Part shown: positions 1 through 9,539 of the stretch, piece after piece
How positions within the stretch are numbered: the first letter of the stretch is position 1
Layout of the letters: each line of letters begins with the position of its first letter
From: Paracoccus saliphilus
Lineage (GTDB): Bacteria > Pseudomonadota > Alphaproteobacteria > Rhodobacterales > Rhodobacteraceae
DNA: 64,000 nucleotides
Reading direction: 5' to 3'
NCBI RefSeq assembly: GCF_028553805.1
Contig: NZ_CP067140.1
Span: 310,001-374,000, forward strand
The notes under the pieces: generated by a model
What the model was told of the DNA's origin: nothing
Databases searched by the model: none
The model's input: the letters and a program-made list of their open reading frames with translations, nothing else
Position numbers and translations under genes: made by a program

Positions 1-905
1 TTGTCGAAGACGCCTTCACCCCGGTAACCGGCAGGTGTGGGCATGATGATATGTGCCCCGGAGGCAATGCAGGACATCAGCACCGGATAGGCGGCGAAGA
101 CGTGGAACATTGGCAGGGGGCACATCAGCACGTCGGTTTCGTCGAACAACAAGGTGCCGCCCAACCAGCCATTATAGATCATGCCGGAATATTTATGCTG
201 CGCAAGCTTGGGCATGCCCGTTGTGCCGCCAGTATGGAAATAGGCGGCGATGCGGTCCTGTTGCGGGTCGTCGAATCGCAGGCGATCACGGTCTTGCCCG
301 CTGGTTGCAGCCTCGAAATCCAGTACCTTGGCATCGTGCTGTGCTGCCACCTTTGGCCGGAGCAGCGGCACGATGAAGCGTTTCAATCCCCGCAGATGCC
401 GGTTCAGGTCGATTTCGACGACATGCGAGACATTGGGGGCCGAGGCGACGGCCTCTGCTGCCTTCTGGGCGACATCGCTCTTGGGAAAGGCCTTCAGTGT
501 GACCAGTACCTTGGCATTGGTTTCGCGCAGAATCCCTGCAATCTGTTCGGGGTCCAGTAGCGGATTGATCGGATTGACGATTCCCGCCGTTGCACCGGCC
601 AGCAGAACCACTGGTGTCTCGATGCTGTTGGGCAGCAGATAGGCGATGGTATCGTTTGGACCTACGCCAAGGCTGTGAAACAGGTTGGCGGTCTGGGTGA
701 CGCGCGCCAGAAGCTCTTGCCAGTTCAGCGTCGTCGCGTGGTCCTGTGGTCCCGACATAAGCTGAAAGCTGATGGCCGGGCGGTCGGGGAAACGGCGGGC
801 CGTGCGTTCGAGAAATCCGTAGAGCGTTGCGGGAAGATCCCGTGCCTCATAGGCCATCTCGGCTTCGATACGGTTGCGGTCATCGTAGTTGACAAAACGG
901 CCCAT
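1..905 (-). CDS. Acyl-CoA synthetase (AMP-dependent ligase), C-terminal part outside window
   Basis: This is the N-terminal ~301 residues of an ANL-superfamily adenylate-forming enzyme, which activates a carboxylic acid to acyl-AMP and then acyl-CoA. The translation begins MGRFVNYDDRNRIEAEMAYE and carries the phosphate-binding motif YFHTGGTTGMPK near residue 225, the family hallmark. The segments PNDTIAYLLPNS and PMFHVFAAYPV are also typical. The ATG at 905 is preceded by a GGGGGAAG ribosome-binding site. The gene runs off the left edge, so the hinge and catalytic lysine cannot be seen. The substrate (short, medium or long chain) cannot be told from this part. It is the first visible gene of its strand block. 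Confidence 0.88.
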   Translation of the reverse strand, partial: MGRFVNYDDRNRIEAEMAYEARDLPATLYGFLERTARRFPDRPAISFQLMSGPQDHATTLNWQELLARVTQTANLFHSLGVGPNDTIAYLLPNSIETPVVLLAGATAGIVNPINPLLDPEQIAGILRETNAKVLVTLKAFPKSDVAQKAAEAVASAPNVSHVVEIDLNRHLRGLKRFIVPLLRPKVAAQHDAKVLDFEAATSGQDRDRLRFDDPQQDRIAAYFHTGGTTGMPKLAQHKYSGMIYNGWLGGTLLFDETDVLMCPLPMFHVFAAYPVLMSCIASGAHIIMPTPAGYRGEGVFD

Positions 906-972
906 TCTTCCCCCCTCCTTCAGAACCCGTGCCACGGGTCCTGTTCGTGTTTGGCCAGAATGGGATGAAGTT

Positions 973-990
973 ACCCTTGTGGGCAAGGGT
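973..990. terminator. Short hairpin between Kbp-like gene and acyl-CoA synthetase gene
   Basis: ACCCTTG (973-979), loop TGGG, CAAGGGT (984-990) form a perfect 7-bp stem. It lies downstream of the minus-strand BON-LysM gene and upstream of the acyl-CoA synthetase start. There is no clear U-tract on the minus strand, so it could be a weak terminator or a processing hairpin. Confidence 0.3.
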
Positions 991-1057
991 TTACCCTACA
1001 GGAGGTAGGCAGGACGCCGCGTCAGACCGCGATTCGGACGCGACGTCATGTCAAGCT

Positions 1058-1540
1058 TCATGTTGCCTGAGGGATGCGCAGCTTCTGGCCGGGATAGATC
1101 TTGTCCGGATCAGACAGCATCGGGCGGTTGGCCTCGAAGATTGCATGGTACTTGCTTGCGTCGCCCAGATATTCCTTGGCGATAGCCGACAATGTCTCGC
1201 CTTTTGCGACGGTATGGAATTGCGGCTTGGCATCTTCTGGCATATCGGCCTCGACCTTGGATATTCCTTCGATATTGCCAACGGCGAGGATCAGTTTCTC
1301 CATCGTTTCGCGATTCGCGCCGCGCGATTCGACCTTCACCGTATCGCCTTTCAGCGTCAGATGCACATCACCGGCATCCAGCCCAAGTGTCCGAAGCTCT
1401 TTTTTCAGCGCCTCGACCTTGGCTTGAGTTGCGTCTTTCTGTGCGGGTTTGGATGGTTCGGCGCCGGCTTCGGCCGGACTGGCCTCTGCCTTGCCGAATA
1501 TCGATTTGCCGGTATCCTTAACGAAATCCCAGATCGCCAT
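1058..1540 (-). CDS. kbp: BON-LysM protein, Kbp (YgaU)-like
   Basis: The 160-residue protein closely matches the layout of E. coli Kbp/YgaU: an N-terminal FVKDTGKSIFGKAE segment, a BON domain (about 50-100, ending KLILAVGNIEGISKVE) and a C-terminal LysM domain (about 107-157) with FHTVAKGETLSAIAKEYLG and IYPGQKLRIP. Kbp binds K+ in the cytoplasm in E. coli; other BON-LysM proteins associate with the envelope. No signal peptide is visible, which fits a cytoplasmic protein. Compared with E. coli there is an alanine/proline-rich insertion after residue 18. It starts at an ATG with AAGGAT upstream and is divergent from the CAP lipoprotein gene. Confidence 0.85.
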   Translation of the reverse strand: MAIWDFVKDTGKSIFGKAEASPAEAGAEPSKPAQKDATQAKVEALKKELRTLGLDAGDVHLTLKGDTVKVESRGANRETMEKLILAVGNIEGISKVEADMPEDAKPQFHTVAKGETLSAIAKEYLGDASKYHAIFEANRPMLSDPDKIYPGQKLRIPQAT

Positions 1541-1724
1541 CGTGATTATCCTTTCGAAAGGGGATCAACTTCGGTTGAACGCTGTCGACGATACAGAGGT
1601 TCCGCGACACGGCAAGGCGTGGCACCGCAGAAATGATCTGACGGCCTATTTCGCGTTAACCGGATCTTATGACTTGGCGCCCTATCCAGTGCCCAACCTG
1701 AACACGGAGCAGGAGGATTTGGGC

Positions 1725-2264
1725 GTGTCAGCAAAAGTATTGTCTGTGGGGGTGTTGTTCCTGGGCCTCGCCGCCTGCGGGGCGAAGGATACCGGGACGC
1801 CCGGGTCTGCGGCTGCCGATCCTCATGATGTTCAGGTCATCGCGTCGGGCGAGGCAACCTGTCTCGCGACCACAAGGGATCAAAACAGGATCGGTGCCCA
1901 TAGAACGAATAGTGTCCGCTCTCGGGTCGGGTTCGCGTCGGTGGAGCCAAACGATATCCTGGCCATGGTTGCTGCACGTCATGCCTGCGACATGGCCAAA
2001 CGAGGCCGGATGACCCATGTCGGATCGACGACCAGTGGTCCCGGTGCACGGGTGAAAGTCCTGGGTTATAAACCGGCCCTGACCGCCGAGAACATCGCAG
2101 CCGGGCCATTCGATCTGCAGCGCGTGCTACATGAATGGAACCGGTCGCCGGGACACCTGGAAAATATCCTGATCCCGAATATACGCGATTACGGGATCGG
2201 ACAGGCGATCGGCGCGGATGGAAAAACCAGATTCTGGGCGGCGGTTTACGCTGCGCCGCGATGA
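1725..2264 (+). CDS. CAP-domain (SCP/PR-1-like) lipoprotein
   Basis: The start chosen is GTG at 1725, because AGGAGG (1711-1716) lies 8 nt upstream and it gives a clean lipoprotein signal: VSAKVLSVGVLFLGLAACG with lipobox LAAC near residue 18. The mature part (about 179 residues in all) is a CAP domain with the usual signatures MTHVG, AENIAAG and WNRSPGHLENIL, which supply the His/Glu cavity residues. It is probably anchored to a membrane on the periplasmic side. Bacterial CAP proteins have mostly unknown roles. The frame stays open upstream to 1449 across the divergent gene, but that extension is not credible. It ends 5 bp before the convergent ABC exporter gene. Confidence 0.78.
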   Translation: MSAKVLSVGVLFLGLAACGAKDTGTPGSAAADPHDVQVIASGEATCLATTRDQNRIGAHRTNSVRSRVGFASVEPNDILAMVAARHACDMAKRGRMTHVGSTTSGPGARVKVLGYKPALTAENIAAGPFDLQRVLHEWNRSPGHLENILIPNIRDYGIGQAIGADGKTRFWAAVYAAPR

Positions 2265-2269
2265 TCGCG

Positions 2270-4069
2270 TTACACGTCGTCGGGAATGTCGGTCGAGCCG
2301 TCGGTAAATTGCATGCGTGCCAGTCTTGCATATAAGCCGTCCGCAGCCACCAGTTCTTCGTGACGGCCCTGCGCGACGATGCGCCCCTCGTCGAAGACCA
2401 CGATCCTGTCGGCCTTTTTCACGGTGGCAAGGCGATGGGCGATGACAAGGGTGGTGCGCCCCTCGGATAGCCGGTTCACCGCAACCTGCACCAGGGCTTC
2501 GGATTCTGAGTCCAGCGCGCTCGTGGCCTCGTCCAGCAGCAGGACCGGAGCATCGCGTAGAATGGCGCGGGCGATGGCGATACGTTGACGCTGACCGCCT
2601 GACAGCATCACCCCGCGCTCGCCCAATTGCGTATCGTAGCCCTGTGGTAGCGCCGAAATGAAGTCATGGGCATGAGCGGCACGCGCGGCCTCTTCGATCT
2701 TCGCGTCGCTCGCATCGGGGTCTCCCAAGCGGATATTCTCGCGCGCTGAGGTAGCGAAGATTGCTGGGTCCTGCGGGACCAGTGCCATCGCCTGCCGGAA
2801 ATCGTCGCGCCGCATGTCCCTGAGGTCGATTCCATCAAGCGTCACGCGGCCCTTCATCGGGTCCCAGAAGCGCTGGATCAACTGGATCACGGTGGTCTTG
2901 CCCGCGCCCGAGGGGCCGACCAGCGCGACCGTCTCGCCCGGTTGAATGGTCAGGTGCACATCCTCTAAGGCCGAGACATCGGGGCGGCTTGGATAGTGAA
3001 AAACCACACCTTCCATCCCGATGCGGCCCTGCACCGGACGGGGCAGGCTGACGGGCTTTTCTGGGTCGGACAACTCATCCCGCGCCGTCAGCAATTCGGC
3101 CAGACGCTCGGTCGCGCCGGCGGCGCGTTGCAGTTCTCCCCAGATTTCCGACAACGCTCCGGTCGAGCTTGCGACGAGGATCGCGTAGATCACGAACTGT
3201 ACCAGTTGCCCGGCCGTCATGACGTCTTCACGCACGTCCCGCGCACCGATCCAGAGCACGCCGATAACACCTGCGAAGATCAGGAAAATCACGATCGCCG
3301 TCATCAATGCGCGGGTGCCGATGCGGGTCAGGGCGACGTGAAAGGACTGTTCGGTGACATCGTCGAAACGGGCGGCGCTGCGGGACTCATGAGTGTAGGA
3401 TTGCACGGTTTGCGCGGCCAGCAGGCTTTCCGAGGCCGTGCCAGAGCTGGAGGCGATCCAGTCCTGATTGGTCCGGGACAAGCGGCGCAGGCGACGGCCC
3501 AAGATAATGATCGGCAGGATGATCACCGGCACGATGAGCAGGACCAGCCCGGTCAGCTTGGTTGATGTCAGCGCCAGCATTGCCAGCCCGCCTCCAAGGA
3601 TCAACATGTTACGCAGTGCGATGGAAAGCGAAGAGCCGATGACGGATTGGATCAATGTCGTGTCGGTGGTGATGCGCGACAGGATTTCCCCCGTCATCAC
3701 CCGCTCGAAAAAGCCGGGGCTGAGCGTGATCACGCGACCGAATACCGCCTTGCGGATATCGGCGACGACCCGTTCGCCCAGCCTTGTCACGAAGTAATAA
3801 CGGGCCGCGGTTCCCACCGCCAGCAGCGCCACGATGGCGAGCGCGGCGGCGAAATATTCGTCCAGCAATCCGGCACCGTCGTCGAACCCGTCCACGACCC
3901 GGCGCACGGCCAGCGGCAGGATGAGGCTGATCCCCGAGGTGACGATCAAGGCGATCAGGGCCAGCAATGCCTGCCGCTTGTAGGGGCGGACGAAGGGCCA
4001 GAGCGCACGTAGCGCGCCGACCCTCTTGCTGGTGGGCCGGTCTTCGATGATCCTGTTGCCGCGAGCCAT
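2270..4069 (-). CDS. ABC transporter, fused transmembrane and ATPase domains (exporter, ABCB type)
   Basis: The 599-residue protein is a half-transporter that would work as a homodimer. About six membrane segments lie in residues 30-310, followed by a nucleotide-binding domain with Walker A GPSGAGKTT (about 384-392), signature LSGGQRQRIAIARAI (about 487), Walker B VLLLDEATSALD and H-loop IAHRLATV. This layout fits MsbA/LmrA-like exporters and the alphaproteobacterial 'ABCB-BAC' group. The substrate cannot be deduced: lipids, peptides and drugs are all possible. It is monocistronic, divergent from zapE and convergent with the CAP lipoprotein gene. Confidence 0.88.
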   Translation of the reverse strand: MARGNRIIEDRPTSKRVGALRALWPFVRPYKRQALLALIALIVTSGISLILPLAVRRVVDGFDDGAGLLDEYFAAALAIVALLAVGTAARYYFVTRLGERVVADIRKAVFGRVITLSPGFFERVMTGEILSRITTDTTLIQSVIGSSLSIALRNMLILGGGLAMLALTSTKLTGLVLLIVPVIILPIIILGRRLRRLSRTNQDWIASSSGTASESLLAAQTVQSYTHESRSAARFDDVTEQSFHVALTRIGTRALMTAIVIFLIFAGVIGVLWIGARDVREDVMTAGQLVQFVIYAILVASSTGALSEIWGELQRAAGATERLAELLTARDELSDPEKPVSLPRPVQGRIGMEGVVFHYPSRPDVSALEDVHLTIQPGETVALVGPSGAGKTTVIQLIQRFWDPMKGRVTLDGIDLRDMRRDDFRQAMALVPQDPAIFATSARENIRLGDPDASDAKIEEAARAAHAHDFISALPQGYDTQLGERGVMLSGGQRQRIAIARAILRDAPVLLLDEATSALDSESEALVQVAVNRLSEGRTTLVIAHRLATVKKADRIVVFDEGRIVAQGRHEELVAADGLYARLARMQFTDGSTDIPDDV

Positions 4070-4225
4070 GTCTGCCTGTCTCTGATTGTTCCCCGTCGGC
4101 GGGTTTAGGCGCTGCGCCGGGCAAGGTCCAGCATGAGGTCCGGAAGGCCAGACTTCCGTCTGCCGTTGCAGTCAGGCTGTGCCCGGCCTCTTGCGGGCGG
4201 GCGGGGAGCGTGGCAGTTGGCAATC

Positions 4226-5344
4226 ATGGTGGATGTGTCAGAGCTTTATCATCGGCATGTGGCAGAGGGGCGGATCACTGCCGATCCCGCACAGGAGGCG
4301 GTTCTGCCGGAGCTTGATCGCCTGGTTGAGGGGTTGTCCGATACCGCTGCCATCCAGCCGAAACGCAGGACCGGCTGGCGTGCGTGGTTCGGTGGCGGTG
4401 CGACGGAACCCGAGCCTGCTGCGCAGAAGGGGCTCTATCTTTGGGGCGGCGTTGGGCGCGGCAAGTCGATGCTGATGGATTTGATCGTCGAGGCTGCCCC
4501 GGACAAGGGCGTGCGACGGGTGCATTTCCATGAATTCATGCAGGAAATCCAGGCCGGGCTGGAAGAGGCGCGCAAGCGCGGTGACCAGGATACGGTGCGC
4601 CCCGTCGCGGCGGGTGTGGCGGCGTCGGTGCGGTTGCTGTGTTTCGACGAGATGCAGATCACCGATATCGCCGACGCGATGATCGTCGGGCGGTTGTTCC
4701 AGTTCTTGTTCGATCAGGGCGTCAGCATCGTCACGACCTCGAACCGGGTGCCGGAAGACCTGTACAAGAATGGGCTTAACCGTCAGTTATTCTTGCCTTT
4801 TATCGATCTTATCCGGGAGCGGATGGAGGTTATCTGCCTGGATAGCGATACCGATTACCGGCAGAATCGCAGCTCTGACCGGCAGGTCTGGTTCACGCCG
4901 GCGGATGCGACGGCGCATGCCGGGCTGGATGCACTTTGGGACGATCTGACCGATGGCGCCGAGCCCGCGCCCTGCGAAATCGAGATGAAGGGCCGCAGTT
5001 TCGAACTGCCTGCCTGCGCGGGAACGGTGGCGCGGGCGGGGTTCTGGGATCTGTGCGGCCAACCCCTTGGTCCGGCCGATTACCTGGAACTGGCGCGGCG
5101 CGTGGATGCGCTGATTATCGATGAAATTCCACGGCTTGGCATGTCGAACTACAACGAGGCCAAGCGTTTCGTGACATTGGTGGATGCGCTTTACGAGGCG
5201 AAGGTGCGGCTGATCGCCAGCGCTGCCGAACAACCCGAACAGCTGTACAACGAAGGCGAAGGCAGCTTCGAATTCGAGCGTACAGCGAGCAGGCTCCGCG
5301 AGATGCAGGATGCGAATTGGGGGCAGTCGAACCTTGGCAGTTAG
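4226..5344 (+). CDS. zapE: Cell division protein ZapE (AFG1-like ATPase)
   Basis: The protein has about 372 residues from the ATG at 4226 (MVDVSELYHRHVAEGRI). It belongs to the AFG1/ZapE P-loop ATPases, with Walker A GGVGRGKS near residue 74, Walker B LLCFDEMQ near 137 and the sensor-like TTSNRVPEDLYKNGLNRQLFLPF. The C-terminal block IIDEIPRLGMSNYNEAKRFV is also diagnostic. In E. coli ZapE acts on FtsZ rings late in division; the mitochondrial homologue handles respiratory subunits. An open frame extends upstream to 4133, but the family N-terminus matches 4226. The gene is monocistronic, followed by a long gene-free stretch. Confidence 0.9.
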   Translation: MVDVSELYHRHVAEGRITADPAQEAVLPELDRLVEGLSDTAAIQPKRRTGWRAWFGGGATEPEPAAQKGLYLWGGVGRGKSMLMDLIVEAAPDKGVRRVHFHEFMQEIQAGLEEARKRGDQDTVRPVAAGVAASVRLLCFDEMQITDIADAMIVGRLFQFLFDQGVSIVTTSNRVPEDLYKNGLNRQLFLPFIDLIRERMEVICLDSDTDYRQNRSSDRQVWFTPADATAHAGLDALWDDLTDGAEPAPCEIEMKGRSFELPACAGTVARAGFWDLCGQPLGPADYLELARRVDALIIDEIPRLGMSNYNEAKRFVTLVDALYEAKVRLIASAAEQPEQLYNEGEGSFEFERTASRLREMQDANWGQSNLGS

Positions 5345-6026
5345 GGCGTGGCGGGCCGGTGCAACAGGGGCGAACGTTGCATCGGGGACAGCGTGCAACC
5401 GAGGCGCGGCTTGACACAGAAAATGCTGGGTTTTGGGCCGCACAACCCGTACACCGCGCGTGCACAACCTGTACACAGTGCGTACACAGGCAGCGCTCGT
5501 TGCGCGGGTGACGCGAGGTCATTCGCCAAGCTTCGGGTAAGCTTTCTTGTGTTCAGGTTAATGCCGGAGAGGGAGGAGATCGCGGCTGATCGGTGATCGG
5601 GGCGTGGCTGACGATCACCCTGCTTCGGCAGGCGGATTTGTTTTCTCATATCCAGAGCATGTCGGGTCTGGCCGAATGCGCTCGGGCCGCTGCTTCTTCA
5701 TACAAATATCCAGCGGTTCACCAGGAGGTCGCGCCACTGGTGTGAGGGACATGCCAGCGTCCCCGGCCATCGCGGGATGCAAGTAAACAGGTTTTCCGAT
5801 TCAGCACGACCCGCTCAAAAAGAAAAAGGCTGTGCTGGTATTGGCCCGGATAAATCCACGTCTGTCCCGAGATTGACACGGTGCTTGGAAATTCGACGGG
5901 CCACTTGCCCATCGGATGGGAAATTCGTCCTTGCTGGATCGCATTTGGAGGCCGGTTCCAGTTTCCATTTTGCCCGCATTTAAGGCAATAGCGGACAGAT
6001 TCGCCTTAAACGTGAGCAATTCAAAC
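5345..6026. other. Gene-free stretch between zapE and HPP-CBS gene
   Basis: I see no credible coding region in these 682 bases; the short open frames show no family features. The clear structure is a 22-bp tandem repeat at 5441-5484 (listed separately). A TTGACA hexamer lies at 5411-5416 without a convincing partner. Several GTTGCA/TGCAAC elements around 5360-5400 could pair. Confidence 0.5.
5441..5490. repeat. 22-bp tandem repeat with GTACAC cores
   Basis: Units at 5441-5462 and 5463-5484 match at 18 of 22 positions, both starting CACAACC and holding GTACAC at the same phase. A third unit begins at 5485 (CACAGG). A further GTACAC lies at 5482-5487. The spacing is about two helical turns, which suits tandem protein binding on one face of the DNA. 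The function is unknown. Confidence 0.6.
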
Positions 6027-7139
6027 ATGCGTCTTGGCAACCTGCAGATGTCGGCCTTTCTCCCGGTACTTCCGAAACCATCGGGACCGGAGGCGCTGCG
6101 CGCATCACTTGGTGCGGCGCTTGGTATCGGGACCTGTTCCATGCTGGCGATGTGGCTGCCTCATGTGGGGGCTTTGCCGTTAGCCTTGGTCGCGCCTCTG
6201 GGCGCCTCTGCGGTTCTGGCATTCGCGGTTCCGAACGCGCCGCTGGCTCAACCTTGGTCCGCGATCATGGGCAATGTTCTCTCGGCCCTGACGGCGGTCG
6301 CGGTCCTAAGCCTTCATGTCAGTCCGTGGTCCCCGGCGATTGCCGTCGGTCTTGCCATCCTGGTCATGATGCTGGCTCGCGCGCTTCACCCTCCGGGCGG
6401 TGCGGTTGCCCTTCTGGCGGCGCTTGATCCCGAGCCGGTCCTGGAGGCGGGCATCGCCTTCGCATTCGTTCCGGTCGGGCTGATGACGGTCGCGTTGATC
6501 GGGGCTGCGATCATCTTCAACCGACTGACGGGGCGGGTTTACCCGTTCAGGCAGTCCCGACCGGACTCGTCACGCGAGGCCGCGATCCGCCTTGGCCTGC
6601 CAGAGGACGAGCTTGGCGTGTTGCTCCGGAAATTCAATCAGTCGGCGAATATCGGCGTGGTCGATCTGGGGCGGCTGCTGGCGGCTGCCGAGCAAGAGGC
6701 GGCCAATCACCGCTTTGACGGCGTTTCCTGTGCCGAGATCATGACCCGCGACCTGATCTCGGTCAGGCCCGAAACAACCGTCCACCAAGTTGCGAAGCTG
6801 TTTCGCAAGCATCGTATCAAAAGCCTGCCGGTTATCGATGCGGAGGGGCGTTTTAACGGCATCATCCTTCAGGCCGATATCATCGATGCGATGGCCCGCA
6901 GCCAATTCGATTTGCGCCTTGTCGGTCGGGCCAGACAGCCTACCGCTGGCCAGATCGCGAGACCGGCTGACTGGGGGACGACGGTGGACACGCCTGTCGG
7001 CCAGCTTCTGAACCGTCTGGCGGTTCAGGGCGTCGAGTTCGTTCCGGTCATGTCGGGGCCAAGACTAGCCGGGATCATCACGCGTTCCGATGTCATTCGC
7101 CTGCTGTTTCATGGCGTGCAGCGGCGCGAAACGGCCTGA
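6027..7139 (+). CDS. HPP-family membrane protein with two CBS domains
   Basis: The protein has about 370 residues from ATG 6027 (MRLGNLQMSAFLPVL); an upstream ATG at 5916 and one at 6048 are alternatives, as no ribosome-binding site settles it. The N-terminal part is an HPP integral membrane domain of four or more helices with the signature ALHPPGG. The C-terminal part has two CBS motifs, IMTRDLISVRPETTVHQVA...LPVIDAEGRFNGIILQADI and VGQLLNRLAVQGVEFVPVM...GIITRSDVIRLL, which bind adenosyl nucleotides in other proteins. Some HPP proteins have been linked to nitrite transport in plastids and cyanobacteria; that role here is only a suggestion. It is monocistronic and convergent with folC. Confidence 0.82.
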   Translation: MRLGNLQMSAFLPVLPKPSGPEALRASLGAALGIGTCSMLAMWLPHVGALPLALVAPLGASAVLAFAVPNAPLAQPWSAIMGNVLSALTAVAVLSLHVSPWSPAIAVGLAILVMMLARALHPPGGAVALLAALDPEPVLEAGIAFAFVPVGLMTVALIGAAIIFNRLTGRVYPFRQSRPDSSREAAIRLGLPEDELGVLLRKFNQSANIGVVDLGRLLAAAEQEAANHRFDGVSCAEIMTRDLISVRPETTVHQVAKLFRKHRIKSLPVIDAEGRFNGIILQADIIDAMARSQFDLRLVGRARQPTAGQIARPADWGTTVDTPVGQLLNRLAVQGVEFVPVMSGPRLAGIITRSDVIRLLFHGVQRRETA

Positions 7140-7163
7140 AATCCACTGGATGGAGGAGGCAAC

Positions 7164-8435
7164 TTACCCGTTCTCGCGCAGGATCCGTCCAGCCAGGTAG
7201 AGCGAGCCGCAGACCAGGATGCGGGCACGGGCGTCGGTGGCGACGATGCGCCGGATCGCCTCCTGCGCGCTGGTGGCGGTGTCTGCCTGCATTCCGACCT
7301 GTTTCGCAAAGTTGGCGGTGTCCGAGGCGGGCAGGGTGTTCGGTTCGCCCTCGATATCGATGGCGGTGAGGCTGGCAGCCTGCCGGGCCAGTGGGCGCAG
7401 GTATCCGGTGACATCCTTGGTGTTCAGCATCCCGCAGACCAGATGGGTCGGGCGGGGCGGGAGGCCGGTGAGGATGGCGGCGAGCGCCTCTCCTCCCGCC
7501 GGGTTATGGCCGCCATCCAGCCATAGCTCGGCCTGTGGACCGGCGGTGTCGATCAGCGGGCCGTGGGCAAGGCGCTGCATCCGGGCGGGCCATTCGGCAT
7601 TGGTAACGGCGGCGCGGGCCTGTGCCTCGGTCGCGCCGAGTTCGCGCAGGGCGGCCAGTGCGGTGCCGGCATTCTGGATCTGGTGGTCGCCGATCAGGTT
7701 GGGGCGCGGCAAGTCCCAGAGCCCGTGATCGTCCTGCCAGATGATGCCGTCGCGATCGGGTGCGATTTGCCAGTGTTGACCATGAATTGAGAGCGGCGCG
7801 GTGAGGCCCGAGGCGCGGGCCTCGATCACCCGCAGTGCCTCGTCCTGTTGTGGGCCGACGATGCAGGGCACGCGGGGTTTGATGATCCCGGCCTTCTCTC
7901 CGGCGATTTCGGGCAGGGTCTCGCCCAGATACTGGGTGTGGTCGATGCTGATCGGGGTGATGATCGTCAGGCGCGGGGCGTCGATCACATTGGTCGCGTC
8001 GAGCCGCCCGCCGAGGCCCACTTCGAGCAGCGTGTAATCGGCAGGGCTGCGCGAGAAGGCGAGGAAGGCGGCTGCCGTGGTGATCTCGAAGAAGGTGATC
8101 GGGTGGCCGTCATTGGCGGTCTCGCATTCCTCGAGGGCGCTGGCGAGTTCGGATTCCACGATCAGCTCTCCCGCAAGGCGGATGCGCTCGTGGAAATGGG
8201 CCAGATGCGGCGAGGTATAGGCATGGACGCGCGCGCCCCCGGCTTCGAGCCCGGCGCGGATCATGGCCTGGGTGGAACCCTTGCCATTGGTTCCGGCGAG
8301 ATGGATCACCGGGGGGATGTCACGCTCGGGATGGCCAAGGGCGGCAAGGAGGCGGTGCATCCGGTCGAGCGACAGGTCGATGACCTTGGGGTGCAGCGAC
8401 ATGAGGCGGGCGAGGATGGCGTCGGAATGGCTCAT
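7164..8435 (-). CDS. folC: Bifunctional dihydrofolate synthase / folylpolyglutamate synthase
   Basis: The protein has 423 residues from ATG 8435 (MSHSDAILARLMSLHPKVID). It is a Mur-ligase fold enzyme adding glutamate to dihydropteroate and tetrahydrofolates, using ATP. The P-loop GTNGKGS lies at residues 48-54; YTSPHLAHFHERI and DHTQYLGETLPEIAGEKAGI are the folate and Omega-loop signatures, and LDGGHNPAGG is near 310. An in-frame extension to 8534 overlaps accD and is rejected. It lies 58 bp downstream of accD on the same strand, the accD-folC pairing seen in many proteobacteria. Confidence 0.93.
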   Translation of the reverse strand: MSHSDAILARLMSLHPKVIDLSLDRMHRLLAALGHPERDIPPVIHLAGTNGKGSTQAMIRAGLEAGGARVHAYTSPHLAHFHERIRLAGELIVESELASALEECETANDGHPITFFEITTAAAFLAFSRSPADYTLLEVGLGGRLDATNVIDAPRLTIITPISIDHTQYLGETLPEIAGEKAGIIKPRVPCIVGPQQDEALRVIEARASGLTAPLSIHGQHWQIAPDRDGIIWQDDHGLWDLPRPNLIGDHQIQNAGTALAALRELGATEAQARAAVTNAEWPARMQRLAHGPLIDTAGPQAELWLDGGHNPAGGEALAAILTGLPPRPTHLVCGMLNTKDVTGYLRPLARQAASLTAIDIEGEPNTLPASDTANFAKQVGMQADTATSAQEAIRRIVATDARARILVCGSLYLAGRILRENG

Positions 8436-8493
8436 GGTCGTACAAGCCGGGGGCCAGCCCCCGGACCTCCGGGATATTTGCGTGAAGAAGAAG

Positions 8494-9453
8494 TCAGGAA
8501 GCCGATTTTTTCCCGGCCTTGGCGGATTCCTCATGCGAGGGGGCGGACTCGGGCGGCTCGATCGCGGCGGGGGCCGGGGCGGGCAGATCGGCCCGGGTCG
8601 GCGCGGGCAGGCCGCCCAGCATGCGCAGGATCGATATCAGCTCGTCGCGGAGTTTCGTGCGATGCGTCACCCGGTCGAGCATGCCGTGTTCCAGCAGGTA
8701 TTCGGCGCGCTGGAAGCCTTCGGGCAGTTTCTCGCGGATGGTCTGTTCGATGACGCGGGGACCGGCAAAGCAGATCAGCGCGCCGGGTTCCGATATCTGG
8801 ATATCGCCCAGCATCGCGTAGCTGGCGGTGACGCCGCCGGTGGTGGGATGGGTGAGGACGACGATATAGGGCAGGCCGGCCTCGCGCAGCATCTCGACCG
8901 CGACGGTGGTGCGGGGCATCTGCATCAGGCTGAGGATGCCCTCTTGCATCCGGGCGCCGCCTGCCGCCGAGAACAGCACCAGCGGGCGCTTGAGTTTCAC
9001 CGCGCGCTCGGCGGCGGCGATGATGGCGTTGCCGACATACATGCCCATGGAGCCGCCCATGAAGCTGAAATCCTGCGCTGCCGCGACGATCGGGGTGCGG
9101 CCCATCTCGCCCTCGGCGACCAGCATCGCCTCTTTCTCGCCGGTGGATTTCTGCGCGGCCTTCATCCGGTCGGGATATTTCTTCTGGTCGCGGAATTGCA
9201 GCGGGTCGGCCAGAGGCTCGGGGACCTTCACCTCGGAGAAGAGGCCACCGTCGAAAAGCGCGGCAAAGCGTTCGCGTGGGGTGATCGCGAGGTGGTGGTC
9301 GCAATTGGTGCAGACATTGAGATTGTCCGAAAGCTCGCGGTGGAACAGCATCGTTCCGCATTCGGGGCATTTCGTCCACAGGTTCTCGGGCACCTCGCGG
9401 CGCGAGAACAGAGAGTTGATGCGCGGTCGGACGTAATTGGTGATCCAGTTCAT
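8494..9453 (-). CDS. accD: Acetyl-CoA carboxylase carboxyltransferase subunit beta
   Basis: The 319-residue protein starts at ATG 9453 ([20 protein letters not shown]). A four-cysteine zinc finger is present at C29, C32, C48 and C51, followed by the crotonase-like carboxyltransferase domain ([42 protein letters not shown]). It pairs with AccA to move the carboxyl group from biotin to acetyl-CoA, giving malonyl-CoA for fatty acid synthesis. The C-terminus is a proline/alanine-rich tail (residues ~285-319), longer than in E. coli. It leads the accD-folC unit and is divergent from the cardiolipin synthase gene with 86 bp between. Confidence 0.95.
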   Translation of the reverse strand: MNWITNYVRPRINSLFSRREVPENLWTKCPECGTMLFHRELSDNLNVCTNCDHHLAITPRERFAALFDGGLFSEVKVPEPLADPLQFRDQKKYPDRMKAAQKSTGEKEAMLVAEGEMGRTPIVAAAQDFSFMGGSMGMYVGNAIIAAAERAVKLKRPLVLFSAAGGARMQEGILSLMQMPRTTVAVEMLREAGLPYIVVLTHPTTGGVTASYAMLGDIQISEPGALICFAGPRVIEQTIREKLPEGFQRAEYLLEHGMLDRVTHRTKLRDELISILRMLGGLPAPTRADLPAPAPAAIEPPESAPSHEESAKAGKKSAS

Positions 9454-9539
9454 CGCGTACGGCCTTTGCTGTTGCAGGCCCCAGATAGGCGGCGACGACG
9501 GGAATTGCAATTGTCGCGTGGTGCTGAATAGATGTCGAC

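Noticed and set aside
1449..1724. Upstream extension of the CAP lipoprotein
   Set aside because: It overlaps the divergent Kbp-like gene and would bury the lipoprotein signal peptide.
5604..5786. Short open frame in the zapE-HPP gap
   Set aside because: Sixty codons, no ribosome-binding site, no recognisable features.
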